Assembly (NCBI GenBank): GCA_049591295.1
Contig: JBAWEQ010000259.1
Location: 62,001 to 126,000, forward strand
From: DTPS01 sp049591295
GTDB lineage: Bacteria; Acidobacteriota; UBA4820; DSQY01
Direction: 5' to 3'
DNA length: 64,000 nucleotides
Shown here: positions 39,495 through 48,056 of the stretch, in pieces
Layout of the letters: each line of letters opens with the position of its first letter
Numbering within the stretch: position 1 is the stretch's first letter
Notes under the pieces: generated by a model
The model's database searches: none
What the model was told of the DNA's origin: nothing
The model's input: only the letters and a program-made list of their open reading frames with translations
Translations under genes and position numbers: made by a program

Positions 39495-40358
39495 TCAGCG
39501 CTGTTCTACGAAGGTCCCAGCGTGGTAGGAACTCCGCACCAGGGGGCCGGAGAGCACCGCCCTGATCCCGGCGGCCCTGGCCTCCATCCTCATGTCTTCA
39601 AACTCCTCGGGCGGATAGTAGCGCACGACCGGATGGTGCCGCCGGGTGGGTTGCAGGTACTGGCCGATGGTCAGGCGTTCCACGCCCACGGAGGCGAGGT
39701 CGGAAAACGAGGCGCGGAGCTCATCGCGGGTTTCGCCGAGCCCCACCATGAGGCCGCTCTTGCGCGGGATCTTCGGAGCCAGCTCTCCAGCCGACCGCAG
39801 AATGTCGAGGGAACGGCGATACTTCGCCTTCGATCGGATCCTCGGCGTCAGCCGCTCGACCGTTTCCAGATTGTGGTTAAGGACATCGGGCCCCGCTTCG
39901 AGCACCGTGCGGAGGCAGTCGATCCGGCCGGAAAAGTCCGGAATGAGGACCTCTACCCGAACCCCCGAGATGCTATCCTTAAGGGCGAAAAGGGTCCGTG
40001 CGAAGGCTCCGGCTCCCTCGTCCGCAAGGTCGTCCCGGCAGACCGAAGTCACCACCACGAACCGCAGCCCCATCGTGGCGGCGGCATCGGCCACCCGCTC
40101 GGCCTCCCCGAGAAAATCTTCCCGGGGCCTTCCGGTGTCGATGTTGCAGAAGCGGCAGGCGCGGGTGCATACGTCTCCGAGAATCATGAAGGTGGCCGTC
40201 CCCTCGGAGAAGCAGGCACCTTTGTTGGGGCAGGCGGCCGACGTGCAGACCGTGTGAAGGTCGTGACGCGCGATGGTCTGGAGCACCTCGCTGGCCCTGG
40301 GACCGACCGCCAGGCGATGGATCTTGAACCAGTCCGGTTTGCGTTGCAGCTCCCGCAT
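39495..40358 (-). CDS. lipA: Lipoyl synthase
   Basis: A 287-residue radical SAM enzyme that inserts two sulfurs into octanoyl groups on E2 or H proteins. The auxiliary cluster cysteines are Cys38, Cys43 and Cys49 (CTSAACPNKGAC), the radical SAM cluster is Cys64-x3-Cys68-x2-Cys71 (CTRACRFC), and the C-terminal cluster Ser is in VRSSYHAG. The start at 40358 follows GGAGG; a longer frame to 40535 crosses the mraZ promoter. It heads a leftward operon with moeA, mscS and a NicO-like gene, divergent from the dcw cluster. No lipB is nearby. Confidence 0.97.
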   Translation of the reverse strand: MRELQRKPDWFKIHRLAVGPRASEVLQTIARHDLHTVCTSAACPNKGACFSEGTATFMILGDVCTRACRFCNIDTGRPREDFLGEAERVADAAATMGLRFVVVTSVCRDDLADEGAGAFARTLFALKDSISGVRVEVLIPDFSGRIDCLRTVLEAGPDVLNHNLETVERLTPRIRSKAKYRRSLDILRSAGELAPKIPRKSGLMVGLGETRDELRASFSDLASVGVERLTIGQYLQPTRRHHPVVRYYPPEEFEDMRMEARAAGIRAVLSGPLVRSSYHAGTFVEQR

Positions 40359-40491
40359 GGCTCCTCCGGTGCAGTAGGGTAGCCCGCCGCGCAGCGGGAG
40401 GCAACCCTTTCCATGATGAACCCCCTCGGGCCCGATTTCATCCCAGTGCCGGGGCCGTCCGGGAGTTCCCAACCCCCTGTGGAGAAACCCC

Positions 40492-40520
40492 TTGACAAGG
40501 GCCCATCGGGCCCCTATGAT
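40492..40520 (+). promoter_or_regulatory. Promoter of the dcw cluster
   Basis: TTGACA (40492-40497) and TATGAT (40515-40520), 17-base spacer, giving transcription start near 40527 at the MraZ repeats. It is the only clear promoter before mraZ. Confidence 0.85.
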
Positions 40521-40526
40521 AGCGAT

Positions 40527-40551
40527 GTGGATCAAAGTGGACTAAAGTGGA
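40527..40551 (+). promoter_or_regulatory. MraZ box, three GTGGA repeats
   Basis: GTGGA occurs at 40527, 40537 and 40547, exactly ten bases apart, as in MraZ-binding sites of other bacteria (repeats spaced by ten). It lies just after the -10 and at the likely start point, so MraZ would repress its own operon by blocking initiation or early elongation. Confidence 0.88.
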
Positions 40552-40597
40552 CTGGCTGTCCGAAGCAGCCAGCCGGTCCATTCTACAAGGGGTGGCC

Positions 40598-41116
40598 ATG
40601 TTCCGGGGCAGCGCGGACGCCAGGATCGACGAGAAGGGGCGATTCAAGGTCCCCAGCAAGTTTCGCGACATCCTGCTCAAGGGATTCGGTCCCAAGGTCT
40701 TCCTGACCTCCTACGGTCCCCCGTCCATGCGGCTCTACCCCCTGGCCGAGTGGATCCTCATCGAAGACGCTCTCCGCCGAAATCACTGGGGCGATGATCC
40801 CCGCGTCCAGCAGTTTCTTCGCACCGTGGATCTGTACGGCGATGAGCAGGAAATCGATCCCCAGGGCCGCGTTCTCATCCACTCCAGGCTTAGAAAGCAT
40901 ACGCGCATGAACGGGGACGTGGTGGTCTTGGGTCATCCGACCAGCTTCCTCGAAATTTGGAACGAAGACCTTCTGATGCAGATCCAGGAGAAGGAACCGC
41001 TCGGGGACGAGACGATCCGTTTCGTGTCCGGCATCCTCCGCGAGGCGAGGCATGGGAACGGAACCCCTCCACGTCCCGGTGATGGTCCGGGAGGTGGTGG
41101 AGTCCCTCCGGGTTGA
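40598..41116 (+). CDS. mraZ: Transcriptional regulator MraZ
   Basis: About 172 residues, slightly long for the family because of a Gly/Pro-rich tail. Two AbrB-like swapped-hairpin units are visible: FRGSADARIDEKGRFKVPSKF near the start and VDLYGDEQEIDPQGRVLIHSRLR in the middle. MraZ forms rings that bind GTGGA-type repeats and represses the dcw genes; the repeats are present upstream. The ATG at 40598 follows AAGGGG and an earlier ATG at 40547 would sit inside the repeats. The end overlaps rsmH by 65 bases, which explains the odd tail. Confidence 0.95.
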   Translation: MFRGSADARIDEKGRFKVPSKFRDILLKGFGPKVFLTSYGPPSMRLYPLAEWILIEDALRRNHWGDDPRVQQFLRTVDLYGDEQEIDPQGRVLIHSRLRKHTRMNGDVVVLGHPTSFLEIWNEDLLMQIQEKEPLGDETIRFVSGILREARHGNGTPPRPGDGPGGGGVPPG

Positions 41117-41981
41117 GGAGGGAGGGTGGTACGTTGACTGCACCCTGGGACTGGGCGGCCACAGCCGGGCGGTCCTGGAGGCCAACCCTTCCGCAAACGT
41201 GCTGGGCGTGGACCGTGACCCCCAGGCGCTGGCTCTGGCGCGGGAAGCGCTGGCGCACTTCGGACCGCGGATGCGGTTCTTCCACGCCAATTTCAAGGAC
41301 GTGGACGCGTGGCGCAGCGAGCTTCCGGAGGTTCCGCGCGGCATCCTGGCGGATCTGGGCATGAGCGGGCTACAGCTCCGGTCTCACAGGGGCTTCAGCT
41401 TTCAGGACAGAGAGGCGCTCGACATGCGGATGGACCCCTCCTCCGGTCCGTCCGCCGAGGAGTTTCTGGCTGGGGCGGACGAGGGCGAACTCATGCGGGT
41501 GCTGAGGACCTACGGAGAGGAACCACACGCCCGGAGGATCGCCAGAGCCATCTCGGCCGCACGCTCGGAGGCACCCATTACCGACGCTGCCAGGCTTGCG
41601 GAAGTCGTCAGCGCAGCCGTCCCGCCTCACTTGAGGGGCAAGATCCATCCCGCTACGCGCACATTCCAGGCCCTTAGGATCCACGTCAACAGGGAACTGG
41701 AGGGTCTCGGTACCACCATCGAGCGTTGCGCCGACCTGCTCTGCCCCGGCGGCCGCATCGTGATCCTGGCCTACCATTCGCTGGAGGACCGTATCGTCAA
41801 GGAGACCTTCCGCAGCCTGGCCAAGGGGTGCATCTGCCCGCCCCGGCTCCCCGTGTGCGCGTGCGGCCGCAAGCCCACCCTGAAGCTGGTCCACCGCCGC
41901 GCTCTTCGGCCTTCGGATGCGGAAGTGGCCAGGAACCCGGCCTCCCGAAGCGGCCGTCTGCGCGCGGGAGAGCGCCTATGA
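41052..41981 (+). CDS. rsmH: 16S rRNA (cytosine-1402 N4) methyltransferase
   Basis: A 309-residue SAM-dependent methyltransferase that modifies C1402 of 16S rRNA. Visible are the N-terminal HVPVMVREVVESL, the SAM motif DCTLGLGGHS (29-38), and late LCPGGRIVILAYHSLEDRIVKETF. The start at 41052 is inside mraZ; it is supported because the family-conserved HVPVM block follows directly. It ends in the ATGA overlap with ftsL. Confidence 0.96.
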   Translation: MGTEPLHVPVMVREVVESLRVEEGGWYVDCTLGLGGHSRAVLEANPSANVLGVDRDPQALALAREALAHFGPRMRFFHANFKDVDAWRSELPEVPRGILADLGMSGLQLRSHRGFSFQDREALDMRMDPSSGPSAEEFLAGADEGELMRVLRTYGEEPHARRIARAISAARSEAPITDAARLAEVVSAAVPPHLRGKIHPATRTFQALRIHVNRELEGLGTTIERCADLLCPGGRIVILAYHSLEDRIVKETFRSLAKGCICPPRLPVCACGRKPTLKLVHRRALRPSDAEVARNPASRSGRLRAGERL

Positions 41982-42409
41982 CCGCGAACATCATCCACAA
42001 CCAGCCGATCCGGCAACCCGACCGGCACTCCCTGGCGGAGTTCCTCCGAATCGCGGTGTTGATCTTTCTGGCGGCCACTCCCTTCATCGTATACGTGGGC
42101 CTTTCGGCCCGCATGGTGGCCAAGGAGTACGAGCTATCCAGGCTCGTGGAGACCCGCAAGAAGCTGCTGCACGAGCACGAGATCCTGACCCTCCGGAGGG
42201 CGGCCCTCCTCTCCCCGGACGTCATCAATTCCGTGGCCCGGGAGAAGCTCGGAATGGTCAGCGAGTCACCTCAGGAATGCTCGGTGGATCAGCCCCCACC
42301 CGCGCCTCCCCAGCAGGGGACGGCTGTCCGGGCGCCGGCCACTCCCATCGCCGCCGGGGCCAACGCTCTCCCCACGAACCGAAACGCACGAAGGGACGAC
42401 GCGCGATGA
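41978..42409 (+). CDS. ftsL: Cell division protein FtsL-like
   Basis: A 143-residue bitopic protein: short cytoplasmic start, one helix about 26-47 (IAVLIFLAATPFIVYVGLSA), then a coiled coil (RLVETRKKLLHEHEILTLRRAALLS) and INSVAREKLGM, as in FtsL. A Pro/Ala-rich tail of about 45 residues follows. FtsL links FtsB and FtsQ to FtsWI. Identity rests on topology and position between rsmH and ftsI, because FtsL diverges fast. It overlaps both neighbours by four bases (ATGA). Confidence 0.88.
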   Translation: MTANIIHNQPIRQPDRHSLAEFLRIAVLIFLAATPFIVYVGLSARMVAKEYELSRLVETRKKLLHEHEILTLRRAALLSPDVINSVAREKLGMVSESPQECSVDQPPPAPPQQGTAVRAPATPIAAGANALPTNRNARRDDAR

Positions 42410-44103
42410 GCCGGGACAGTCTCTTGGCCAGAATCCGGTGGTTCTCCATCTTGGTCGGACTGCTGGCCGCCACCATCACGGCTCGTCTTGCGTACCTCCA
42501 GCTGGTCAGGGGAGGCTACTACGCGCTGGTGGCCCAAAACCAGGCCCGCGAAGTGATCGAGATCGACCTTCCGCGCGCCACCATCGTGGACAGGAACGGC
42601 ACCCTGCTGGCGGCCAGCGTGCGCTGCCCGTCCCTATACTCCTTCGATCCTCAGAAGATCGCTGACCCCGCCGGCCTGGCCAGGTCCGCCGGGGCCTTGA
42701 GCGGGCACGACCCCAAAGAGATCCTGAAGGAGCTAGACCGGCGGCACACCTTCACCTGGATCGCTCGCAAGCTGCCCTTTGACCAGATGGACGAGGCCCG
42801 CGCCCTCTGCGCCAGCCACAAGGGCTGCGCGCTCATGAACGAGTGGGGGCGTTATTACCCCAATCAGGATCTCGCCAGCAACCTCATCGGGTGCATGGGG
42901 ACCGACGGAGGCCTCTCAGGCCTGGAGCACGAGTGGAACAAGGTGCTGCAGGGAGGGACGCGCCGCTTCCAATTCATGCGCGACGCCGTGGCCAACACGC
43001 TGATCCCCGTGAACGCAGTGTCCGACGTGGATCCTCCTCCCCGCACGGTCCGAATCACCATCGACATGCCGATCCAGTACGAAGCCCAGGAGGTCCTCCA
43101 GCAGACCGTGAGCCAGCTCCAAGCCAAGGACGGCGTGGTCATCGTGTTGGACCCGCACACGGGGGACATTCTGGCCATGGCCGTGGCGCCCACCTTCGAC
43201 CCGAACGCCCCGGGGGAGTCCCCGCCAGCAGCCTGGCGAAATCGGGCCGTGACCGACTCCTACGAACCGGGGAGCACCTTCAAGATCGTCACCCTGTCGG
43301 CCGCCCTCGATTCCGGCCGCTTCCGCCCCGACGACACGGTGGTCGTCGGCAACGGAACGCTCACCGTGGGGCCAAAGACCATCCATGACGACGAACATCC
43401 GATCAAGCCGGTCTACTCGCTGGAGGAGGTTCTGGCCCATTCCTCCAACGTCGGCGCGGCCAAGATCGGGATGGCCGTCGGGGCAGAGACCATGTACCAC
43501 TACATGCGCCTCTTCGGGTTCGGCTCCGTGACGCCCCTAGACCTGGACGGGGAGGTGCCGGGGCGCCTTCGCCCTCCCAGCCAGTGGTCGCTCCTGTCGC
43601 TTCCCTCCCTTTCCTTCGGGCAGGAGCTCCGCGTCACGCCGCTCCAGCTCGCCCTGGCTTACGCCGATGTGGCTTCGGGCGGGTACAAGGTAGTTCCGCG
43701 CATCTTGGCCGATGCGCCTCAAGCCCCCTTCCAGCGCATCCTGAAGCCCGAAACGGCCCGGGTTCTTACCGGCATGCTCACCGACGTGGTGACCGCGGGC
43801 ACGGGCAAAGCCGCCGCCATCCCCGGGGTGACGGTAGCGGGCAAGACGGGGACTGCCCAGAAACTCGGCATCCGCAGCCCTGATGGCCGAAAGCTCTTCA
43901 TCGCCTACTTCGTCGGGTTCGCACCCGCAGAAAACCCCCAGGCGGTCGTGCTGGTCATGGTGGATGAACCCGTCGGAAAGATATACGGAGGGTCCGTCTC
44001 CGCTCCGGCCTTCTCGCAGATCATGGCCTACACCCTCAGGCGCCTCAGCTACCCGGCGCCCCGCCCCAGCGTGGAGGTGGCCCAGATGGGAGATACCCCA
44101 TGA
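42406..44103 (+). CDS. ftsI: Septal peptidoglycan transpeptidase (class B PBP, FtsI/PBP3)
   Basis: A 565-residue class B penicillin-binding protein. N-terminal helix (FSILVGLLAATITARLAYLQ), then the pedestal domain beginning RATIVDRNGTLLA, and the transpeptidase domain. Catalytic motifs are Ser290 in STFK, SSN at 346-348 and KTG at 480-482. It crosslinks peptidoglycan at the septum with FtsW. There are no PASTA domains. An upstream in-frame extension lies inside ftsL and is rejected. It overlaps ftsL and murE (ATGA) on both sides. Confidence 0.96.
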   Translation: MSRDSLLARIRWFSILVGLLAATITARLAYLQLVRGGYYALVAQNQAREVIEIDLPRATIVDRNGTLLAASVRCPSLYSFDPQKIADPAGLARSAGALSGHDPKEILKELDRRHTFTWIARKLPFDQMDEARALCASHKGCALMNEWGRYYPNQDLASNLIGCMGTDGGLSGLEHEWNKVLQGGTRRFQFMRDAVANTLIPVNAVSDVDPPPRTVRITIDMPIQYEAQEVLQQTVSQLQAKDGVVIVLDPHTGDILAMAVAPTFDPNAPGESPPAAWRNRAVTDSYEPGSTFKIVTLSAALDSGRFRPDDTVVVGNGTLTVGPKTIHDDEHPIKPVYSLEEVLAHSSNVGAAKIGMAVGAETMYHYMRLFGFGSVTPLDLDGEVPGRLRPPSQWSLLSLPSLSFGQELRVTPLQLALAYADVASGGYKVVPRILADAPQAPFQRILKPETARVLTGMLTDVVTAGTGKAAAIPGVTVAGKTGTAQKLGIRSPDGRKLFIAYFVGFAPAENPQAVVLVMVDEPVGKIYGGSVSAPAFSQIMAYTLRRLSYPAPRPSVEVAQMGDTP

Positions 44104-45593
44104 AGCCGCCCTCCGTGCGCCTCGCCGACCTCCTGCCCGCCGTCCCCCATTCCAGCGTGGCCGGTCCGGTGGACGCCCTGGTGAACCACCTCACCTGCGA
44201 CTCTCGCGAAGTGGCCCCCGGCTCCCTCTTCGTGGCCCTCAAGGGCTTCCATGCGGACGGGCGCATTTACGCCCGCGAGGCCTACGAGCGAGGCGCGCGG
44301 GTGGTCCTGGCCCATGGGGACCCGCTGGAACCGGTCTCCCCCGACCTGACCTGGGTGGTGTGCCCCCGGGACCGCGAGGCCTTTTCTGCGGCCGCGGCGG
44401 CACTCTACGGCACGGCCGACTGCACGGTCCGCCTGGTGGGGATCACGGGCACCAACGGCAAGACCACCACGGCCTACCTGCTCAGGAGCATCTTCCGGGA
44501 GGCCGGAGGGGCCGGTATGCTCGGAACCATCGAATACGACGACGGCGAGGGGCTTCGGCCCGCCCCGCGCACGACCCCGGAGGCCCATGAGATCCACCGT
44601 TGGATCCGGATCCTCCAGGAGCGGGGCATCCCCTACGGTGCCATGGAGGTCTCCTCCCACTCCCTGGTTCTGGCGCGCGTGAAGGACGTCCCCTTCCGGG
44701 TGGCCGCCTTCACCAACCTCACCCGGGACCACCTCGACTTCCACCACACCATGGAGGCCTATTACCAGGCCAAGCGAGCGCTCTTCGATCTGCTCACCAA
44801 GGACGGAGCGGCGGTCGTGAACCTGACCGACTCCTACGGCCAGAGACTGGCCGAAGAGCTGAGGCACAAGCATCCTCTGTCCGTCGGCCTGGACCGGCGG
44901 GCTCAGGTCTTTCCGGAATCCTTCGAGATGGACCTGAACGGGATTCGCGCTTCCCTGGCGACGCCCTTCGGACACGTGGAGGTCCGATCCCCACTGACCG
45001 GCGGCTACAACCTTCAGAACCTCCTGGTGGCCGCCGCTTCCGCCCTGAGTGCCGGCGCCACGCCGGAGCAGGTCTCCGAGGGCGTTGCCTCTCTTCGCGG
45101 CGTGCCGGGCCGGACCGAACGGGTGGATGCGGGCCAACCCTTCCACCTGCTCGTGGATTACGCGCATACGGACGACGCCCTGAAGAACCTCCTCCAGACC
45201 CTGCGGGAGCTTCAGCCCAGGCGCATCATCACAGTCTTCGGGTGCGGCGGAGACCGCGACCGGAGCAAGAGGCCCCTCATGGGAGCGGTGGCAGCGAGAC
45301 TCAGCGACGTCCTCTTCCTCACCTCCGACAATCCCAGAACCGAGGAGCCCGCCGCCATCGCCAGGGACGTGGAAACCGGCATTCGGCCCGAGCTCCGGCC
45401 GGGCAAGTCGGTCCGCACCGTGCTGGATCGCCGCGAGGCCATGCGCGAAGCGCTCGCGGAAGCCGGTCCCGGTGACGTCGTGGTGGTCGCAGGAAAGGGC
45501 CACGAGCGGGAGCAGATCATCGGGGAGCGGAGGCTCCCCTTTCACGACCCCACGGTCCTGTGTGAACTCTTGCAGGAGATGGGATGGCGGTGA
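44100..45593 (+). CDS. murE: UDP-MurNAc-tripeptide synthetase MurE
   Basis: A 497-residue Mur ligase. The ATP loop is GITGTNGKTTTAYLL, and DNPR at 410-413 selects meso-diaminopimelate. It adds the third residue of the stem peptide. The N- and C-terminal domains are complete. The start overlaps ftsI and the end overlaps murF by ten bases. Confidence 0.97.
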   Translation: MKPPSVRLADLLPAVPHSSVAGPVDALVNHLTCDSREVAPGSLFVALKGFHADGRIYAREAYERGARVVLAHGDPLEPVSPDLTWVVCPRDREAFSAAAAALYGTADCTVRLVGITGTNGKTTTAYLLRSIFREAGGAGMLGTIEYDDGEGLRPAPRTTPEAHEIHRWIRILQERGIPYGAMEVSSHSLVLARVKDVPFRVAAFTNLTRDHLDFHHTMEAYYQAKRALFDLLTKDGAAVVNLTDSYGQRLAEELRHKHPLSVGLDRRAQVFPESFEMDLNGIRASLATPFGHVEVRSPLTGGYNLQNLLVAAASALSAGATPEQVSEGVASLRGVPGRTERVDAGQPFHLLVDYAHTDDALKNLLQTLRELQPRRIITVFGCGGDRDRSKRPLMGAVAARLSDVLFLTSDNPRTEEPAAIARDVETGIRPELRPGKSVRTVLDRREAMREALAEAGPGDVVVVAGKGHEREQIIGERRLPFHDPTVLCELLQEMGWR

Positions 45594-46966
45594 GGAGTTT
45601 CACCCTCGAGGAGATCGCCGGCCTCACCGGAGGGCGGGTAGTTCGGCCCGCACAGGGCCCCATTCGCGGCCTGTGCCTGGACTCCCGGCGCGCCTCCCCG
45701 GGTTCGCTCTTCGCCGCCTTGAAGGGCCAGCGCGTTGACGGCCACGACTTCGCCGCCGCCGCCATCCGGTCGGGTGCGGCCGCCGTCCTTGCCGAGCGGG
45801 AGTTGGAGCTGCCGGAGGGCGCGGGTCTGCTCGTCGTGCCCTCCGTGGAGAGGGCCGTGGAGGCGGTCGCGATCCAGATCCGCTCCGAGTTCCGGGGCGA
45901 GGTGCTCGGCATCGTCGGCTCCTGCGGTAAAACCACGACGAAGGATTTCTCGGCCGCCGTGCTGGGCCGGCTCGGAGTCGTGACGGCCACGGCGGGCAAT
46001 CGGAACAACCTGCTGGGCCTCCCCGAGACGGTCATGGCGGCGGACATGCAGGCCCGGTTCTGGGTGCTCGAGATGGGCATCAGCCACCCCTCGGAGATGG
46101 ATGCGCTGGCTCCGTTGGGCTCCCCCACGGGCGTGCTCTTCACGAACATCCAGCCGGTGCACACGGAGTTCTTCCCCTCCCTCGAGGCGATCCGCGACGA
46201 GAAGGCCAAGGTCCTGCGCCGGACCGGTCCCCACGGGTTTGCCATCGTCAACGCCTCCGACCGGCTGTTGGCGCAGATGGCCATTCCGGAGGGCATGGGC
46301 CGCCTTACTTACGGTGCGCAGCCCGGTGCCGAACTCTGGATCGAAGCGGCCGGAAACGCGGGCCCGGAGGGGACGCCCTTCCGCCTCCACGACTCCCAAG
46401 GCAACGCGGAGGGATTCCTTCCCGTGCCCGGCCTCCACAACCTCATCAACTTCGCGGGCGCCTGCAGGGCGGGGCGCCACTACGGGCTTGCCCTCGAAAA
46501 ATGCGCGGCCGCGGCCGCCTCGCTGAAGGCGGCACCCCACCGGGGCCAGGCCCGCCTGCTGCGCAACCACGTGCTCCTCTTCGACGACTCCTACAACGCC
46601 AACCCCGCGGCGGTGGTGCTGGCCCTCCAGACCGCGGCGGGCTGGGGGCGGCGGGTCATCGGGGCATTGGGGGCCATGCTCGAACTGGGAGCGGGATCCA
46701 TCGAACACCACCGGGTCGTCGGCGCGCGGGCCGCCGATCTGGGGTTGGCCGGCCTGCTGGCCGTCGGGGGGAAGGAGGCCGAGGCCATGGCCGAGGCCTT
46801 TGCGGCGAGCGGGCGCCCCTGCCTTCACGTGGAAAGCTGGCAGGATGGGGCCGAGTGGCTGGACGGGCTAATCCGGGCAGGAGACGGAGTCCTGGTCAAG
46901 GGATCGAGGGGCATTGGATTGGACGGGCTGGTGGCCTGGCTCTCCGGCCGAAGGGGGGAGGCCTGA
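45584..46966 (+). CDS. murF: UDP-MurNAc-pentapeptide synthetase MurF
   Basis: A 460-residue Mur ligase that attaches D-Ala-D-Ala. The ATP loop GIVGSCGKTTTKDF carries an unusual Ser-Cys where most MurF have Ser-x-Gly-Lys. ATAGNRNNLLGLPETV and LFDDSYNANP are family markers, the latter being diagnostic for MurF. Its stop and the mraY start share one base (TGATG). The D-Ala-D-Ala ligase that supplies its substrate is not in the cluster. Confidence 0.97.
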   Translation: MAVRSFTLEEIAGLTGGRVVRPAQGPIRGLCLDSRRASPGSLFAALKGQRVDGHDFAAAAIRSGAAAVLAERELELPEGAGLLVVPSVERAVEAVAIQIRSEFRGEVLGIVGSCGKTTTKDFSAAVLGRLGVVTATAGNRNNLLGLPETVMAADMQARFWVLEMGISHPSEMDALAPLGSPTGVLFTNIQPVHTEFFPSLEAIRDEKAKVLRRTGPHGFAIVNASDRLLAQMAIPEGMGRLTYGAQPGAELWIEAAGNAGPEGTPFRLHDSQGNAEGFLPVPGLHNLINFAGACRAGRHYGLALEKCAAAAASLKAAPHRGQARLLRNHVLLFDDSYNANPAAVVLALQTAAGWGRRVIGALGAMLELGAGSIEHHRVVGARAADLGLAGLLAVGGKEAEAMAEAFAASGRPCLHVESWQDGAEWLDGLIRAGDGVLVKGSRGIGLDGLVAWLSGRRGEA

Positions 46967-48051
46967 TGCTCTACGCGCTTCTCTATTCGCTGCGCGACCA
47001 CTTCGGCGCCATGCGTCTCTTCCGCTACATCACCTTCCGCGGAGCGCTCGCCATTCTCATTGCGCTCGGGATCTCTCTGCTCTTCGGCCCCATGCTCATC
47101 CGCGCCCTCCAGCGGCTGAACCTGCGGCAGTACATCCGCGAGGAGGGGCCCAAGGGCCACCAGGTGAAGGCCGGAACCCCCACCATGGGCGGACTCCTGA
47201 TCCTCACCGCGCTCACGTGCTCGAGCCTCCTCTGCATCCGGCTGGACACGCCCCTCTTCTGGCCCCTCCTCTTCTCCACTCTGGCCTTCGGCGGTATCGG
47301 CTTCGCCGACGACTTCCTCAAGATGAAGCGGCGCCAGAACCTGGGCCTCTCCGCCAAGCAGAAGTTCATGCTGCAGATCGCCGCCGCGGCGGCCGTGGCC
47401 ATCTTCCTGTACCGGTACCAGTCCACGGGCCAGTACGACACCGCCCTGACGGTGCCCTTCTTCAAGGAGCTTCATCCGCAGCTGGGCCTGTGGTTCATCC
47501 CCTTCGCGGTGGTCGTGATCGTGGGGGCATCCAACGCCGTCAACCTCACCGACGGCCTGGACGGGCTGGCCATCGGCTCCACGCTGATTGCCGCCTCCAC
47601 CTACGCCATCCTCACCTACGCGGCGGGCAACACGGTCATCGCCGGGTACCTCGGCATCCCCTACGTGAAGGACACGGGCGAGCTGACGGTTTTCGCCGCC
47701 TCGCTGGTGGGAGCGAGCCTGGGCTTTCTCTGGTTCAACGCCCATCCCGCCCAGGTCTTCATGGGCGACGTGGGCTCCCTGGCTATCGGGGCGGCCATCG
47801 GCACCCTGGCCCTCATCATCAAGGAAGAGCTCCTCCTCGTGGTGGTCGGAGGGCTGTTCGTCCTGGAGGCCATCTCCGTGATCCTCCAGGTCGCCTCTTA
47901 CAAATCGCGCAAGAAGAGGATTTTCCGCTGCGCGCCCCTGCATCACCACTTCGAGCTGGGCGGCTGGGCGGAGACTCAGGTAGTTGTTCGCTTCTGGATC
48001 GTGGCCATCCTTTTCGCGCTCATGGGACTGGCCACGCTGAAGATACGGTGA
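46966..48051 (+). CDS. mraY: Phospho-MurNAc-pentapeptide translocase
   Basis: A 361-residue, ten-helix membrane enzyme that makes lipid I. Markers are KAGTPTMGGLLIL, FADDFLKMKRRQNLGLSAKQK, NAVNLTDGLDGLA and LHHHFELGGW with the catalytic Asp/His residues. The ATG at 46966 gives exactly family length; an upstream frame in murF is a shadow. It is five bases before murD. Confidence 0.98.
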   Translation: MLYALLYSLRDHFGAMRLFRYITFRGALAILIALGISLLFGPMLIRALQRLNLRQYIREEGPKGHQVKAGTPTMGGLLILTALTCSSLLCIRLDTPLFWPLLFSTLAFGGIGFADDFLKMKRRQNLGLSAKQKFMLQIAAAAAVAIFLYRYQSTGQYDTALTVPFFKELHPQLGLWFIPFAVVVIVGASNAVNLTDGLDGLAIGSTLIAASTYAILTYAAGNTVIAGYLGIPYVKDTGELTVFAASLVGASLGFLWFNAHPAQVFMGDVGSLAIGAAIGTLALIIKEELLLVVVGGLFVLEAISVILQVASYKSRKKRIFRCAPLHHHFELGGWAETQVVVRFWIVAILFALMGLATLKIR

Positions 48052-48056
48052 GGGCG

